Origin: Micromonospora parva
GTDB lineage: Bacteria > Actinomycetota > Actinomycetes > Mycobacteriales > Micromonosporaceae
Direction: 5' to 3'
Assembly (NCBI RefSeq): GCF_000718515.1
Contig: NZ_JNZS01000010.1
Coordinates: 124,001 to 188,000, forward strand
Length of the DNA stretch: 64,000 nt
How positions within the stretch are numbered: the stretch's first letter is position 1; each line of letters starts with the position of its first letter. Shown piece after piece: positions 10,664-18,164 of the stretch. The translations under genes and the position numbers were made by a program. The notes below the pieces were generated by a model. That model was not told the origin of the DNA. It searched no databases and saw only the letters and a program-made list of their open reading frames with translations.

Positions 10664-11026
10664 TTATGCTCGGATTTCCATCTCTGCCACCAACCCGTCG
10701 TTGAATCGGTAGACATGCGTGACGGTGTGATCCGCGATTGTCGCTCCGGTTTTGTTGCGGACGACCTGGTGGACGGTGACGACGATTCGCCCGTCGGCCT
10801 CCGCGACGAACGCGGTCGGCATGACGGTCGGTTCGAGCTGGTCCCATTGCCTGCGCCAGTAGGCACTCACCTCGTCGCGGCCGTGAACGAGGCCTCCCTC
10901 CCAGCCATTTGGCCACGACACATCCGGCGTCATGGCGGCCAGCAGTGCGGGGATGTCGCGCTCGTTGAATGCCGCGTAGAGGTTCGTGAGCAGCCTCTCC
11001 GACGTTGCGAGATCCGGCGACTTCAT
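10664..11026 (-). CDS. SnoaL-like / NTF2-fold protein
   Basis: A 120-residue single-domain protein of the SnoaL-like (NTF2-like) superfamily. It starts with SERLLTNLYAAFNERDIPALLAAM, continues with the loop PDVSWPNGWEGGLVHGRDEV and ends in strands carrying ADHTVTHVYRFNDGLVAEME. The cone-shaped fold is used by small isomerases, hydrolases and binding proteins; no substrate can be inferred. The ATG at 11026 has only a weak ribosome site. It stands alone between a non-coding stretch with repeat relics and a TetR gene on the same strand. Confidence 0.8.
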   Translation of the reverse strand: MKSPDLATSERLLTNLYAAFNERDIPALLAAMTPDVSWPNGWEGGLVHGRDEVSAYWRRQWDQLEPTVMPTAFVAEADGRIVVTVHQVVRNKTGATIADHTVTHVYRFNDGLVAEMEIRA

Positions 11027-11162
11027 CGAGCCAGCATGGTTGGTGGACCAGACCTCAGGGAAGTCACTTCGCGGTCAGCAGAATGTGGGCGGTGGGTGGG
11101 AGCTGCTGTTCCAGGGCCCCTGCGGCCGCCGGGTGCGGTGAGCGCCGCCGACGCGGCGCGGC

Positions 11163-11771
11163 TCACTGACGCAGCGCGAGGGCTCGCAGGGCGATGTCGA
11201 CCGAGGCGTGGAGGTCTTCGCGGCTCGCGCCGGACGCGGCGTGGACAGCGTGCCCTTCGCTGAGGGCCATCACGAACCGCGCCAGCGCGCCGGGATCCAT
11301 GCCGTCCGGGAGGTCCCCCTCCTTCGCGGCGCGGGACAGTCGCTCCTCCACGGCCGCCTCGGTGGCGGCGCGGCCGGCGGCCAGGATCTCGGAGATGCGG
11401 GCGTTCTCCGGCGAGCAGGCCAGGCCACCCTGGATGGAGAGGCAGCCCGCCGGGTGGTCACGGTCGGTGAGGCCGTCGGCGCTGGCGCGCAGGAAGGCTT
11501 CGATCGAGGCGTACGCGGTGGGTTGGCCGAGTGCGGCGCGGGCGTTGGCCACCTGGGTGTCGTGGTAGCGGGCGAAGGCACGCTGGAACAGCTGTTCCTT
11601 GCTGCCGAAGGCGGCGTACAGGCTCGGCCGGTTGATGCCCATCGCGCTGGTGAGGACGCTCAGGGACGCGCCCTCGTAGCCGTGCCGCCAGAAGGCCTCG
11701 GTTGCCCGGTCGAGGACCGTCTCCTCGTCGAAGGCCCGGGGGCGTCCCACGGCGGGCGTCTCGGTGCTCAT
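11163..11771 (-). CDS. TetR-family regulator of the adjacent SDR gene
   Basis: A 202-residue TetR/AcrR repressor. The N-terminal helix-turn-helix is clear: FDEETVLDRATEAFWRHGYE, then GASLSVLTSAMGINRPSLYAAFGSKEQLF at about 15-55. The ligand domain contains HPAGCLSIQGGLACS, typical of the subgroup with a TetR_C_33-like core. The ATG at 11771 is chosen because the 38 codons upstream overlap the operator region. It is divergent from the SDR gene at 11921 and probably controls both through the GTACCG-type sites between them. Confidence 0.9.
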   Translation of the reverse strand: MSTETPAVGRPRAFDEETVLDRATEAFWRHGYEGASLSVLTSAMGINRPSLYAAFGSKEQLFQRAFARYHDTQVANARAALGQPTAYASIEAFLRASADGLTDRDHPAGCLSIQGGLACSPENARISEILAAGRAATEAAVEERLSRAAKEGDLPDGMDPGALARFVMALSEGHAVHAASGASREDLHASVDIALRALALRQ

Positions 11772-11780
11772 GGCGCCAGC

Positions 11781-11863
11781 GTACCGCTCGGTACAGATCG
11801 TGACCCGGGTCACCAACTGATCAGTACAAAACCCTGTTACGGTCATTGGCAACCGAGCGGTAC
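11781..11863. promoter_or_regulatory. Paired operator-like sites between TetR and SDR genes
   Basis: The perfect palindrome GTACCG-CT-CGGTAC lies at 11781-11794. A related sequence, ACCGAGCGGTAC, lies at 11852-11863 in the opposite sense. CAGTACAAAACC (11822) and CGGTACAAAACC (11859) repeat the half-site with the same flank. The location, 10 and 80 bases from the TetR start in a divergent spacer, is what is expected of autoregulating TetR operators. Confidence 0.65.
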
Positions 11864-11920
11864 AAAACCAGCGGCGGTCGCTCACAGGGCGCCCCGTGGT
11901 TGCACATGTAGGAGATAAGA

Positions 11921-12607
11921 ATGACCGTCACGCTCATCACCGGTGGCAACAAGGGCATCGGGTTCGAGACCGCCAGGCAGCTTCTCGAACTGGGCCACAC
12001 CGTCTACATCGGTGCCCGCGACGTCGAGCGGGGCGAGAAGGCCGCAGCCGAATTGGGCGCACGGTTCGTGCAGCTCGATGTCACCGACGACGCGTCGGTG
12101 AGCGGCGCGCTGGCGACTGTCGACTCGGCGGAGGGTCGACTCGACGTCCTCGTGAACAACGCGGGCATCCTCGGCGACGGCCCCGTCGACGGCCCCACCG
12201 CCCTGCGGGTGTTCGACACCAACGCGGTGGGGATCGTCCGCGTCACCGAGGCGGCACTACCCCTGCTCCGACGGTCGTCGAACCCGACGGTGGTCACCGT
12301 GTCCAGCAGCATGGGGTCCTTCTGGGCGGTCACCAACCCGGAACGGCCGGAATTCAATCTTCCGGCGGCGCTCTACGCGGCTTCCAAGTCGGCGGCGACC
12401 ATGCTCACGATCCAGTACGCCAAGGCAAATCCGGGCATCAAGTTCAACGCGCTGGAGCCCGGCACCACCGCCACCGACATGACCGCCGCCCTCGGAATCG
12501 GACGGCCGGTGGCGGAGAGCGCCAAGACCGTCGTACGCCTGGCCACCCTTGGCCCCGACGGCCCGACCGGCACCTTCACCGACGAGCTCGGTCCCTTGAA
12601 CTGGTAG
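11921..12607 (+). CDS. Short-chain dehydrogenase/reductase (SDR)
   Basis: A 228-residue classical-type SDR. The NADP-binding motif TLITGGNKGIGFETARQLLE is at the N-terminus, NNAG in LVNNAGIL near 80, catalytic Ser in VTVSSSMG and Tyr-x3-Lys in LYAASKSAAT. GGAG six bases upstream supports the ATG. The protein is a little shorter than the usual 245-250 residues and ends GTFTDELGPLNW. The substrate is unknown. It is divergent from, and probably repressed by, the TetR protein at 11163-11771; such pairs often respond to a small electrophilic or aromatic ligand. Confidence 0.92.
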   Translation: MTVTLITGGNKGIGFETARQLLELGHTVYIGARDVERGEKAAAELGARFVQLDVTDDASVSGALATVDSAEGRLDVLVNNAGILGDGPVDGPTALRVFDTNAVGIVRVTEAALPLLRRSSNPTVVTVSSSMGSFWAVTNPERPEFNLPAALYAASKSAATMLTIQYAKANPGIKFNALEPGTTATDMTAALGIGRPVAESAKTVVRLATLGPDGPTGTFTDELGPLNW

Positions 12608-12659
12608 TACGGGCAAACAGGGCCGGGGATGGTCGGTGGGGGAGTGGGCGGCGGGGGAC

Positions 12660-12700
12660 GGCCCTTGGGCGACACCGATGTCCGGCGTCGCTCAAGGGCC
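12660..12700. terminator. Hairpin between convergent SDR and membrane-protein genes
   Basis: Inverted repeat of 14 bp with one mismatch (GGCCCTTGGGCGAC / GTCGCTCAAGGGCC) and a 13-base loop, lying between genes that converge on it. No T-run follows, as is usual in this GC range. Confidence 0.6.
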
Positions 12701-12731
12701 GCTCCTGCGTCAGGTCACAGTCGCGCGGTGC

Positions 12732-12797
12732 TCAGCAGCTGGGATCGTTGTAGCCGCCGTGGTACGTGTTCACCTGTATCTCGAACCAAGTGCTTTC
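12732..12797 (-). pseudogene. In-frame 21-codon remnant after the membrane-protein stop
   Basis: Directly after the TAG of the 12798-13175 gene the same frame continues as ESTWFEIQVNTYHGG then YNDPSC and stops. The ending resembles that of the secreted protein at 10006-10395 (FYLQVIVTKVNWHGSC). It may be the tail of a lost second copy of that gene, joined here by deletion. Very short, so weakly supported. Confidence 0.25.
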
Positions 12798-13175
12798 CTA
12801 GGCGTTGCGACGTTGGGCGAGTGCGTCGCGGATGGCGAGAACGACGAGCGAGAGCGGCACGACCACCCAGAGCTGGAGCACCGTGTACCGGCGCAGCTCC
12901 CGGTCGATGTCGGCGCCGGCCAGTTCCGCGTCGAGGGCGCCCGGCCGCATCAGCGCGAGCGCGTGCAGGGACAGGGGCGCGTAGTTGAGACCCGCGCCGA
13001 CCAGCCACACGCCGAGCGCTCGGCTGCCGAAGCCGGTCGACGACGCCAGCAGCCAACTGCCCCACGTCACCATCAGCACCACGCCGACGAGGAACTCGGC
13101 CAGGATGATCCGCCGTCGGCGGGTGGTTCCCCGGCTGCCGTGCATGTCGATGGCCGCCAGGCGACGAACGTTCAT
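12798..13175 (-). CDS. Small integral membrane protein, unknown function
   Basis: A 125-residue protein with about four hydrophobic segments: IILAEFLVGVVLMVTWGSWL, then ALGVWLVGAGLNYAPLSLHAL and, near the C-terminus, LQLWVVVPLSLVVLAIRDAL. Between the last two lies a charged helix (ADIDRELRRYTV). The positive N-terminus suggests it faces the cytoplasm. I do not recognise the family. The ATG at 13175 lies inside the 23-bp segment shared with 10541-10563; a further ATG lies 10 codons downstream. It is in a tandem minus-strand arrangement with the TetR gene at 13255, 79 bases away, but no operon can be proved. Confidence 0.6.
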   Translation of the reverse strand: MNVRRLAAIDMHGSRGTTRRRRIILAEFLVGVVLMVTWGSWLLASSTGFGSRALGVWLVGAGLNYAPLSLHALALMRPGALDAELAGADIDRELRRYTVLQLWVVVPLSLVVLAIRDALAQRRNA

Positions 13176-13254
13176 CAGAGCGATGGTGCCAGCGGCGGGC
13201 AACCTCTGGTCGGGGCGTGGCGCTGGGCTGGCGAGCGACAGTGACGCCTTCCGC

Positions 13255-13893
13255 TCAGCCGCCGTCGGCGCAGAGTTGGGAGGTCAGGGTGGCGCGGGCC
13301 CACTCTTCCCACGCGTCCGGTGACCACTCGCGGTCGCGGACGAAGATCAGATAGAGCTCCGGGCTGAGCAGGGCGTACAGCAGGTCCGCCGCCATCTCGA
13401 CGGTGAGGCCGGGGCGGGCGTCGGGCTTGCCCACCAGGGCTTCGGCTGCCGCGTACTGCACTGTGTAACGCGGATCGGCGTCGTCCGGCCACTGTGCGGC
13501 GATCTCCGGGTCGGTGGCTGCGGCGGCCGCGATCAGCGGCATGATCGGGGCGACCCGGCCCAGGATCTCGCTGGCGCCGTGCACGTGCCCGCGGAGTTGC
13601 CCGGCTGCGGTGGGGTCGGCGCACGCGGCGCGAAACCACTCACGGTCCATGGTGGCGACCGGCGCGGTGTCCCCGGCGATGGACGTGTCGACGACGTCCT
13701 TGAACAGCGTGCGCTTGTTGCGGAAGACGAAGTAGACCGTCTGGACGGCCACGCCCGCCCGGTCCGCGACCTCCTGCAGGCTCGTCGCCCCGTAACCCTG
13801 CGCGACGAACAGCTCGCGAGCCGCCTCGATGACCTTCTCGCGGGTGCGTTGTGAGCGCTCAGCCCGCTTGTCCGGCCGCTTGACCTTCTCCAT
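13255..13893 (-). CDS. TetR-family regulator of the adjacent methyltransferase gene
   Basis: A 212-residue TetR repressor. The DNA-binding domain is at about 14-60: TREKVIEAARELFVAQGYGA, then TSLQEVADRAGVAVQTVYFVF and RNKRTLFKDVVD. The C-terminal ligand domain is Ala-rich and unassigned. The gene is divergent from the methyltransferase at 13955; the spacer of 61 bases carries an inverted repeat with TTTAGAGT and ACTCTAAA arms that overlaps where both promoters must lie. Confidence 0.92.
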   Translation of the reverse strand: MEKVKRPDKRAERSQRTREKVIEAARELFVAQGYGATSLQEVADRAGVAVQTVYFVFRNKRTLFKDVVDTSIAGDTAPVATMDREWFRAACADPTAAGQLRGHVHGASEILGRVAPIMPLIAAAAATDPEIAAQWPDDADPRYTVQYAAAEALVGKPDARPGLTVEMAADLLYALLSPELYLIFVRDREWSPDAWEEWARATLTSQLCADGG

Positions 13894-13907
13894 AGTGCGA
13901 GCCTATC

Positions 13908-13939
13908 TTTAGAGTACGTCACTAGAGTCCAACTCTAAA
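13908..13939. promoter_or_regulatory. TAGAGT operator between TetR and methyltransferase genes
   Basis: Perfect 8-bp arms TTTAGAGT (13908-13915) and ACTCTAAA (13932-13939) flank a 16-base centre that contains another TAGAGT (13924-13929 region) in direct orientation. The site is unusually AT-rich for this genome and fits a TetR operator controlling both divergent genes. Confidence 0.7.
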
Positions 13940-13954
13940 TTTCTGGAGGAGACG

Positions 13955-14611
13955 ATGTCCCAGCTCAACGCCAGCCAGAACCCGGCCACGACGCGGCGGG
14001 ACCCGGAGGAGGAAGCCGTTCACCGCGCCCTGGAGGGCTACTACCGCACCGGCAAGCCGCCGTGGGACACCGGCGTGACGCCGCCCGAGTTGGTGGACCT
14101 GATTGAGGGGCATGGCGCGCTGCCGCCCGGCCGGGCCCTCGAACTCGGCTGCGGCACCGGGACCAACGCCATCTACCTCGCGCGGCACGGCTGGGAGGTG
14201 GCCGCCGTCGATCTGATCGACAGCGCCGTCGACCAGGCCAGGGAGAAGGCCGCGGCGGCGGGAGTGGCGGTACGGGTGCGGCACGGAGACGCCACGCGCC
14301 TCGACGACCTGGACGTGCCGGGCCCGTTCGACCTGTTCTTCGACCTGAGCTGCTACTGCGGAATCCCACTGCACCGCCGCGACGCCTACGCCGCCGGGCT
14401 CACCCACCGCGCCGCGCCCGGAGCGCTGTTGCTGATGTTCGGGTACGGCCCCGAGACACTCGACAATCCGGTCTCCGAGATCACGTCATGGGCGGCGGGC
14501 GTCACCGCCGACGAACTCCGCGACAGGTTCCCCGGCTGGGCACTCATCGACGTCACGCCGGGCACCAACTCGGTGCCGACCTTCTGGTTCACGCTGCGCC
14601 GCGACGCCTAG
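13955..14611 (+). CDS. Class I SAM-dependent methyltransferase
   Basis: A 218-residue Rossmann-fold methyltransferase of the TehB/thiopurine-methyltransferase-like type. Motif I is ALELGCGTGTNAIYLARHGW, followed by VAAVDLIDSAV and HGDATRLDD (acidic residue for the SAM adenine/ribose), then DLFFDLSCYCGIP at the active side. GGAGG seven bases upstream fixes the ATG. The N-terminal WDTGVTPPELVDLI is typical of the group that methylates small thiols or metalloid compounds. Being under a dedicated TetR suggests a detoxification role, but the substrate is unknown. Confidence 0.9.
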   Translation: MSQLNASQNPATTRRDPEEEAVHRALEGYYRTGKPPWDTGVTPPELVDLIEGHGALPPGRALELGCGTGTNAIYLARHGWEVAAVDLIDSAVDQAREKAAAAGVAVRVRHGDATRLDDLDVPGPFDLFFDLSCYCGIPLHRRDAYAAGLTHRAAPGALLLMFGYGPETLDNPVSEITSWAAGVTADELRDRFPGWALIDVTPGTNSVPTFWFTLRRDA

Positions 14612-14651
14612 CACCTTCCGACCGCGTGGAGCCGGCGTGCGCGTTGCGCGA

Positions 14652-15725
14652 TCACTCGAAGAACTTGAGGCTGAACCCGGTGTCGCTGGTCGGGCCGGGC
14701 ACGTTGGCGCGGCGGTAGGTGGTGTTGCCCCACCAGCAGAAGGTGCCGGTGTACCAGTACCGGTTCGCCCAGGAGTACGCCGTGCCCTTGGGTACGGCGT
14801 GGAACATCAGCGGGAACCTCGGCCCGGCGGGTGGGCTCGTGGCGATGTCGCCATTGAGCAGCACGAAGCTGTGGTGCCCGGGGCCGTTCACGTACAGGGT
14901 GGGATCCCAGCCGGCCATCATGGTGGCCCGGTTCGAGCCGAACAGGCAGCCGTTGGACTTGTACCAGTCCCACACGTACGTGGGGTCGCCGCCGGCGCGC
15001 AGTCGCAGGTCGGCCAGGCAGTACTGGTCACTCCAGCTGCCGTTGGCGGAGTAGACGATGTGCAGCTGCCCGTTCGGGTCCCTGATCGCCTCGGGGGACT
15101 CGTTGATGAACGGGTTGCCCACCACACGCTCCCAGCTCTCGCGCGGCTGGGAGATGACGTACCGGCTACCGGTCGGGGTGAGCGGGTCGCTCATCCGGCT
15201 GAGGTAGATGTTCTGCTCGACGTTGGTGTCGCCGGCCCAGCCGGACCAGACGAACCATCGCTGCCCGTTGAAGGTGAACAGGCTGCCGTCGATGGCCCAC
15301 TTGCCGCCCGGCAGCGCGAGCTGCCGCTCGGACGTGTAGCCGCTGGCCGGCGACGCCGAGTGGATCACGTACATGCGGTGGGCGGTGCTGCGCCCGGCCG
15401 AGAAGTAGATGTAGTAGCGGCCGCCGTCGGTGACGATCTCCGGAGCCCAGACCTCACCGAGGTTGCGGCTGTCCGTCCACACCTGCCGCGCGGTCGCGGC
15501 GGCCAGCGCGTCGGGTGACGCTGCCTGCCGTACGGCGATCCCGCCGTTGAGCGACTGGACGGAGATGTAGGTGGAACCGACGCGGATCACGCTCGGGTCG
15601 GCGGCCCGCAGGCTGGTCTGCCCGGCCGCCGCCGGCCCGGCGCCGACCACTGACAGGCCGGTGGCGAGCACGGCGGCCACCAGGGCGGAGAGGAGTCGCG
15701 GAAGGGTTCGACTGTCGGCGTTCAC
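14652..15725 (-). CDS. Secreted glycosyl hydrolase, family 43-like
   Basis: A 357-residue exported protein with a five-bladed propeller character. The signal peptide RLLSALVAAVLATGLSVVGA ends in GPAAAG. Mature sequence starts with LRAADPSVIRVGSTYISVQS, the GH43-type Asp (catalytic base) strand; VWAPEIVTDGGRYYIYFSAG is the second hallmark, and NESPEAIRDPNGQLHIVYSA supplies a candidate acidic Glu. The family cleaves arabinan or xylan side chains outside the cell. GTG 15725 is preceded by GAGAGGA about 9 bases upstream; the open frame continues upstream but loses protein character. Convergent with the methyltransferase gene. Confidence 0.8.
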   Translation of the reverse strand: MNADSRTLPRLLSALVAAVLATGLSVVGAGPAAAGQTSLRAADPSVIRVGSTYISVQSLNGGIAVRQAASPDALAAATARQVWTDSRNLGEVWAPEIVTDGGRYYIYFSAGRSTAHRMYVIHSASPASGYTSERQLALPGGKWAIDGSLFTFNGQRWFVWSGWAGDTNVEQNIYLSRMSDPLTPTGSRYVISQPRESWERVVGNPFINESPEAIRDPNGQLHIVYSANGSWSDQYCLADLRLRAGGDPTYVWDWYKSNGCLFGSNRATMMAGWDPTLYVNGPGHHSFVLLNGDIATSPPAGPRFPLMFHAVPKGTAYSWANRYWYTGTFCWWGNTTYRRANVPGPTSDTGFSLKFFE

Positions 15726-15941
15726 GATCGGGATTCCTCTCCGCGACGTGAGCTGGCCGACGGTCGGACCCGGATCGGGTCGGCCAGCCGTCGTGCGCCC
15801 GCAGGGCAACGACTGATGTCGATAGATTAGGCCAGGAGTCGACGAGCCGCAGCGTGGGTTGCCGGGCATGGAGCCGGCGGGGTTTCCGGGAACGTGAGAA
15901 TCGGGCATGTATCTCGGCACCGCTGGAGGGGAGAGACAGCA

Positions 15942-16283
15942 ATGCTGGTATACGGCTATCTCGGCGCGGTGCTCATCGGTGCCCTCGTCGGCCTGCTCGG
16001 ACGACTCATCCTGCCGGGGAGGCAACGGATCGGCGTCGTCGCCACGTTCGTTATCGGCGTCGGCTCGGCAGTGCTGGGCACAGTGGTCGCCAAGGCGCTC
16101 CACGTCGACGACGACGCAGGCGTACGGGTGTGGGTGCTGCGCTGGGACTGGATCGTGCTCGCCATCCAGGTCGGCGTCGCGGTCATCGCCGTGGCGCTGG
16201 CGAACATGCTCACCTTCACCCGGCTTGCCGGCGGCGACGAGACGCCCCGTCGGCGGGTCCGTCGCAGCAAGGCCAAAAGCTGA
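15942..16283 (+). CDS. GlsB/YeaQ/YmgE family membrane protein
   Basis: A 113-residue small membrane protein of the transglycosylase-associated (GlsB/YeaQ) family, known as stress-linked envelope proteins without a proven activity. Three glycine-rich transmembrane segments are visible: YGYLGAVLIGALVGLLGRLI, then IGVVATFVIGVGSAVLGTVV and WIVLAIQVGVAVIAVALANM. The tail RRRVRRSKAKS is strongly basic. GGAGGGGAGA upstream supports the ATG at 15942; 16 extra codons of open frame precede it. The spacer of 165 bases to the convergent S41 gene holds no hairpin of note. Confidence 0.85.
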   Translation: MLVYGYLGAVLIGALVGLLGRLILPGRQRIGVVATFVIGVGSAVLGTVVAKALHVDDDAGVRVWVLRWDWIVLAIQVGVAVIAVALANMLTFTRLAGGDETPRRRVRRSKAKS

Positions 16284-16448
16284 GCTGACCCCGACCAGCG
16301 CAGGGACCACCCTCGAAAGGCCGCCCCGGTTCAGATCTTCTCCGAGCATCCGCACCTGCGGCTGTTCGCCGGGAACTCGATAGCGGTCCTGGAGTGTCCG
16401 CCCCCGCCCGACTGACAGTCCCGCCGGCGCGCGTGAGCGAACAAGCGC

Positions 16449-17333
16449 CTATCCACTCGAGATGGCCTTGAGTGCCGCGTCGAGTGCCTGGTCCGCCGGG
16501 ACGGGTACGTCGGGGATCACGCCGACGCCTTCCCAGTTGGTGCCGGTGACGCTGTTGATGGTCCGGGCGGTCGGCACGGTCACGAGGATGTGTTCGGTGA
16601 CCGGGTGGCGGGCCGTCGGGTGTGCGCCGCCGCGGGTCGTCTCACCGACGACGACGGCCCGGCCGTGCGCCTGGAGGGTGTACGCCACATCCTCGCCCCC
16701 GGAGAACGTCATCGCGCTGGTGAGCACGTGGACAGGGCGGTCCGCGTAGCGTGGCGCGGGAAGATGCGCGGTCGTCCAGAACTGGCGGGTGTTGCCGGTG
16801 GACCTCTCGTAGAAGTCGTTGAGGTGCACCTGGTCGTCGCGGAAGAAGTAGCTGCACCACATCGCGGCTCCCTCCGGTGTTCCGCCGGAGCAGGCGCGCA
16901 GGTCCAGGATGAGCGCGGAGCTGAGGGCGACCAGTTGCATGGCCGCGCCGATCGCGGCGGCGCCTTCGTCGGCGTACGCGATGCGCCGCACGTCGATCAG
17001 CCCGATGTTCCCGTCCAGGTGCTCGACCCGGCGGATTCCCTGGTTCTCCGTCCTGAGGAGTGCGAGGAACGCGGCCCGCCCCCCGTCTTCGTCGGCGGGG
17101 TCCAGCGACTGCGGCTGGTCCGTCCAGAGCAACCGCAGATGCTTGTCCGGGCAGGCCTGTTGAAGATGGGCGGTCACCGTCTCGCAGAGCGCCGGTCCGT
17201 CCAGGTCGTCGTACTCTCCTGCTGCGAGACGGCGCCGGATCGCGGCGTCGATGTCCGCGACCTTCTCAGGAAAGACGTACCCGGCCTCGATCCGGTCCAG
17301 GGCCTGTCCGATGATCTGTTCGTGTGAGGGCAC
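16449..17333 (-). CDS. S41-family peptidase (IRBP/tail-specific protease type)
   Basis: A 294-residue protein with an N-terminal interphotoreceptor-retinoid-binding/tricorn-type helical domain (1-80, GQALDRIEAGYVFPEKVADI) followed by a peptidase S41 core. ALILDLRACSGGTPEGAAMW and VHVLTSAMTFSGGEDVAYTL are the family signatures, with Ser211 as the expected nucleophile. VVVGETTRGGAHPTARHPV completes the core. There is no PDZ domain and no signal peptide, so it is likely cytoplasmic. The start ATG 17333 is the first in frame. A TetR gene follows upstream on the same strand, 63 bases away. Confidence 0.88.
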   Translation of the reverse strand: MPSHEQIIGQALDRIEAGYVFPEKVADIDAAIRRRLAAGEYDDLDGPALCETVTAHLQQACPDKHLRLLWTDQPQSLDPADEDGGRAAFLALLRTENQGIRRVEHLDGNIGLIDVRRIAYADEGAAAIGAAMQLVALSSALILDLRACSGGTPEGAAMWCSYFFRDDQVHLNDFYERSTGNTRQFWTTAHLPAPRYADRPVHVLTSAMTFSGGEDVAYTLQAHGRAVVVGETTRGGAHPTARHPVTEHILVTVPTARTINSVTGTNWEGVGVIPDVPVPADQALDAALKAISSG

Positions 17334-17396
17334 GGCGGGCCACGGTAGACCGCGAACGGCCTCACGGCCATCGAATTTCGCGCTCCGACCCAGACG

Positions 17397-18062
17397 CTAG
17401 GAGCGCGGTAGCATGCCCACGAGCGACGTGATGATCGCGACCCGCAGGGCCGTCCGCAGGTCGACATGGTGGACCGCGAGCGCCGGCTCGGACTCGTAGA
17501 CGGCGAGCAGGCTGGGCGGCGGCGAGTCGTAGGCGGACAGCGCGCCAGCCATGAGCAGGGCGTGCAGGCAGAACAGCTCGGCGGGGTCGCCGACCTCGGA
17601 CAGGTGTCGCCGGACGAGGGCGGCCATCACCGCGAGGTTGCCCAGTGAGGCCCGCTTGTGGCGGCGGACCGCCTCGACCGACACGTTGTGCTCCAGCACC
17701 CCGCCCTGCGCGCCGTAGAGATCACAAAGCACCGGCTGGGCGGCGAGTGACCGGCTGAGCACGTCGGCCATCTGCTCGGCCCGTTCCGGCGCGGACCGGC
17801 TGCTGTCGACGCCGTCGGCCAACTCCTGCTCCAGCTCGGCCAGCCAGGTTGCCGTCCGGTCGTCCATCAGGTCGAGCAGCACCGCCTCGCGGGACTCGAA
17901 ATAGCGCAGCACCGCCGTCTTGGCCAGGCCGACCCGCCGGCTCAGCTCGTTGAGGGTCACCTCGGCCACCGGCATCTCGTCGAGCATCGCCGAGGTGGTC
18001 TCCAGGATCGCCCGGCGCCGGATCTCACGCTGCTCCTCGCTGCGCGCCCGCTGGAACGTCAT
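17397..18062 (-). CDS. TetR-family regulator of the adjacent SDR gene
   Basis: A 221-residue TetR repressor. DNA-binding domain at about 12-60: [18 protein letters not shown], then [20 protein letters not shown] and [14 protein letters not shown]. The C-terminal domain resembles TetR_C_17-like regulators ([20 protein letters not shown]). It is divergent from the SDR at 18165; three copies of TACCGGCGGTA-type sites in the spacer are its probable operators, one of them inside the SDR promoter. Confidence 0.92.
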   Translation of the reverse strand: MTFQRARSEEQREIRRRAILETTSAMLDEMPVAEVTLNELSRRVGLAKTAVLRYFESREAVLLDLMDDRTATWLAELEQELADGVDSSRSAPERAEQMADVLSRSLAAQPVLCDLYGAQGGVLEHNVSVEAVRRHKRASLGNLAVMAALVRRHLSEVGDPAELFCLHALLMAGALSAYDSPPPSLLAVYESEPALAVHHVDLRTALRVAIITSLVGMLPRS

Positions 18063-18080
18063 GACACCAACCCTAACTTA

Positions 18081-18148
18081 GGTACCGCCGGTCCCTTGAC
18101 AGTGTACCGGCGGTACCTTACCGTTTCGAGCATAAGTTACCGGCGGTA
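18081..18148 (+). promoter_or_regulatory. SDR promoter with three TACCGGCGGTA operators
   Basis: -35 TTGACA (18096-18101) and -10 TACCGT (18119-18124) are 17 bases apart. One operator (TACCGGCGGTA, 18105-18115) sits in that spacer; a second is at 18138-18148 and an inverted one (TACCGCCGGT) at 18083-18092. Binding of the divergent TetR protein should block RNA polymerase directly. Confidence 0.75.
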
Positions 18149-18164
18149 CATTGGGGAGCCTGAG

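Noticed and set aside
15726..16355. Upstream extension of the GH43 gene by 210 codons
   Set aside because: It overlaps the YeaQ gene antisense and lies before a clear signal peptide.
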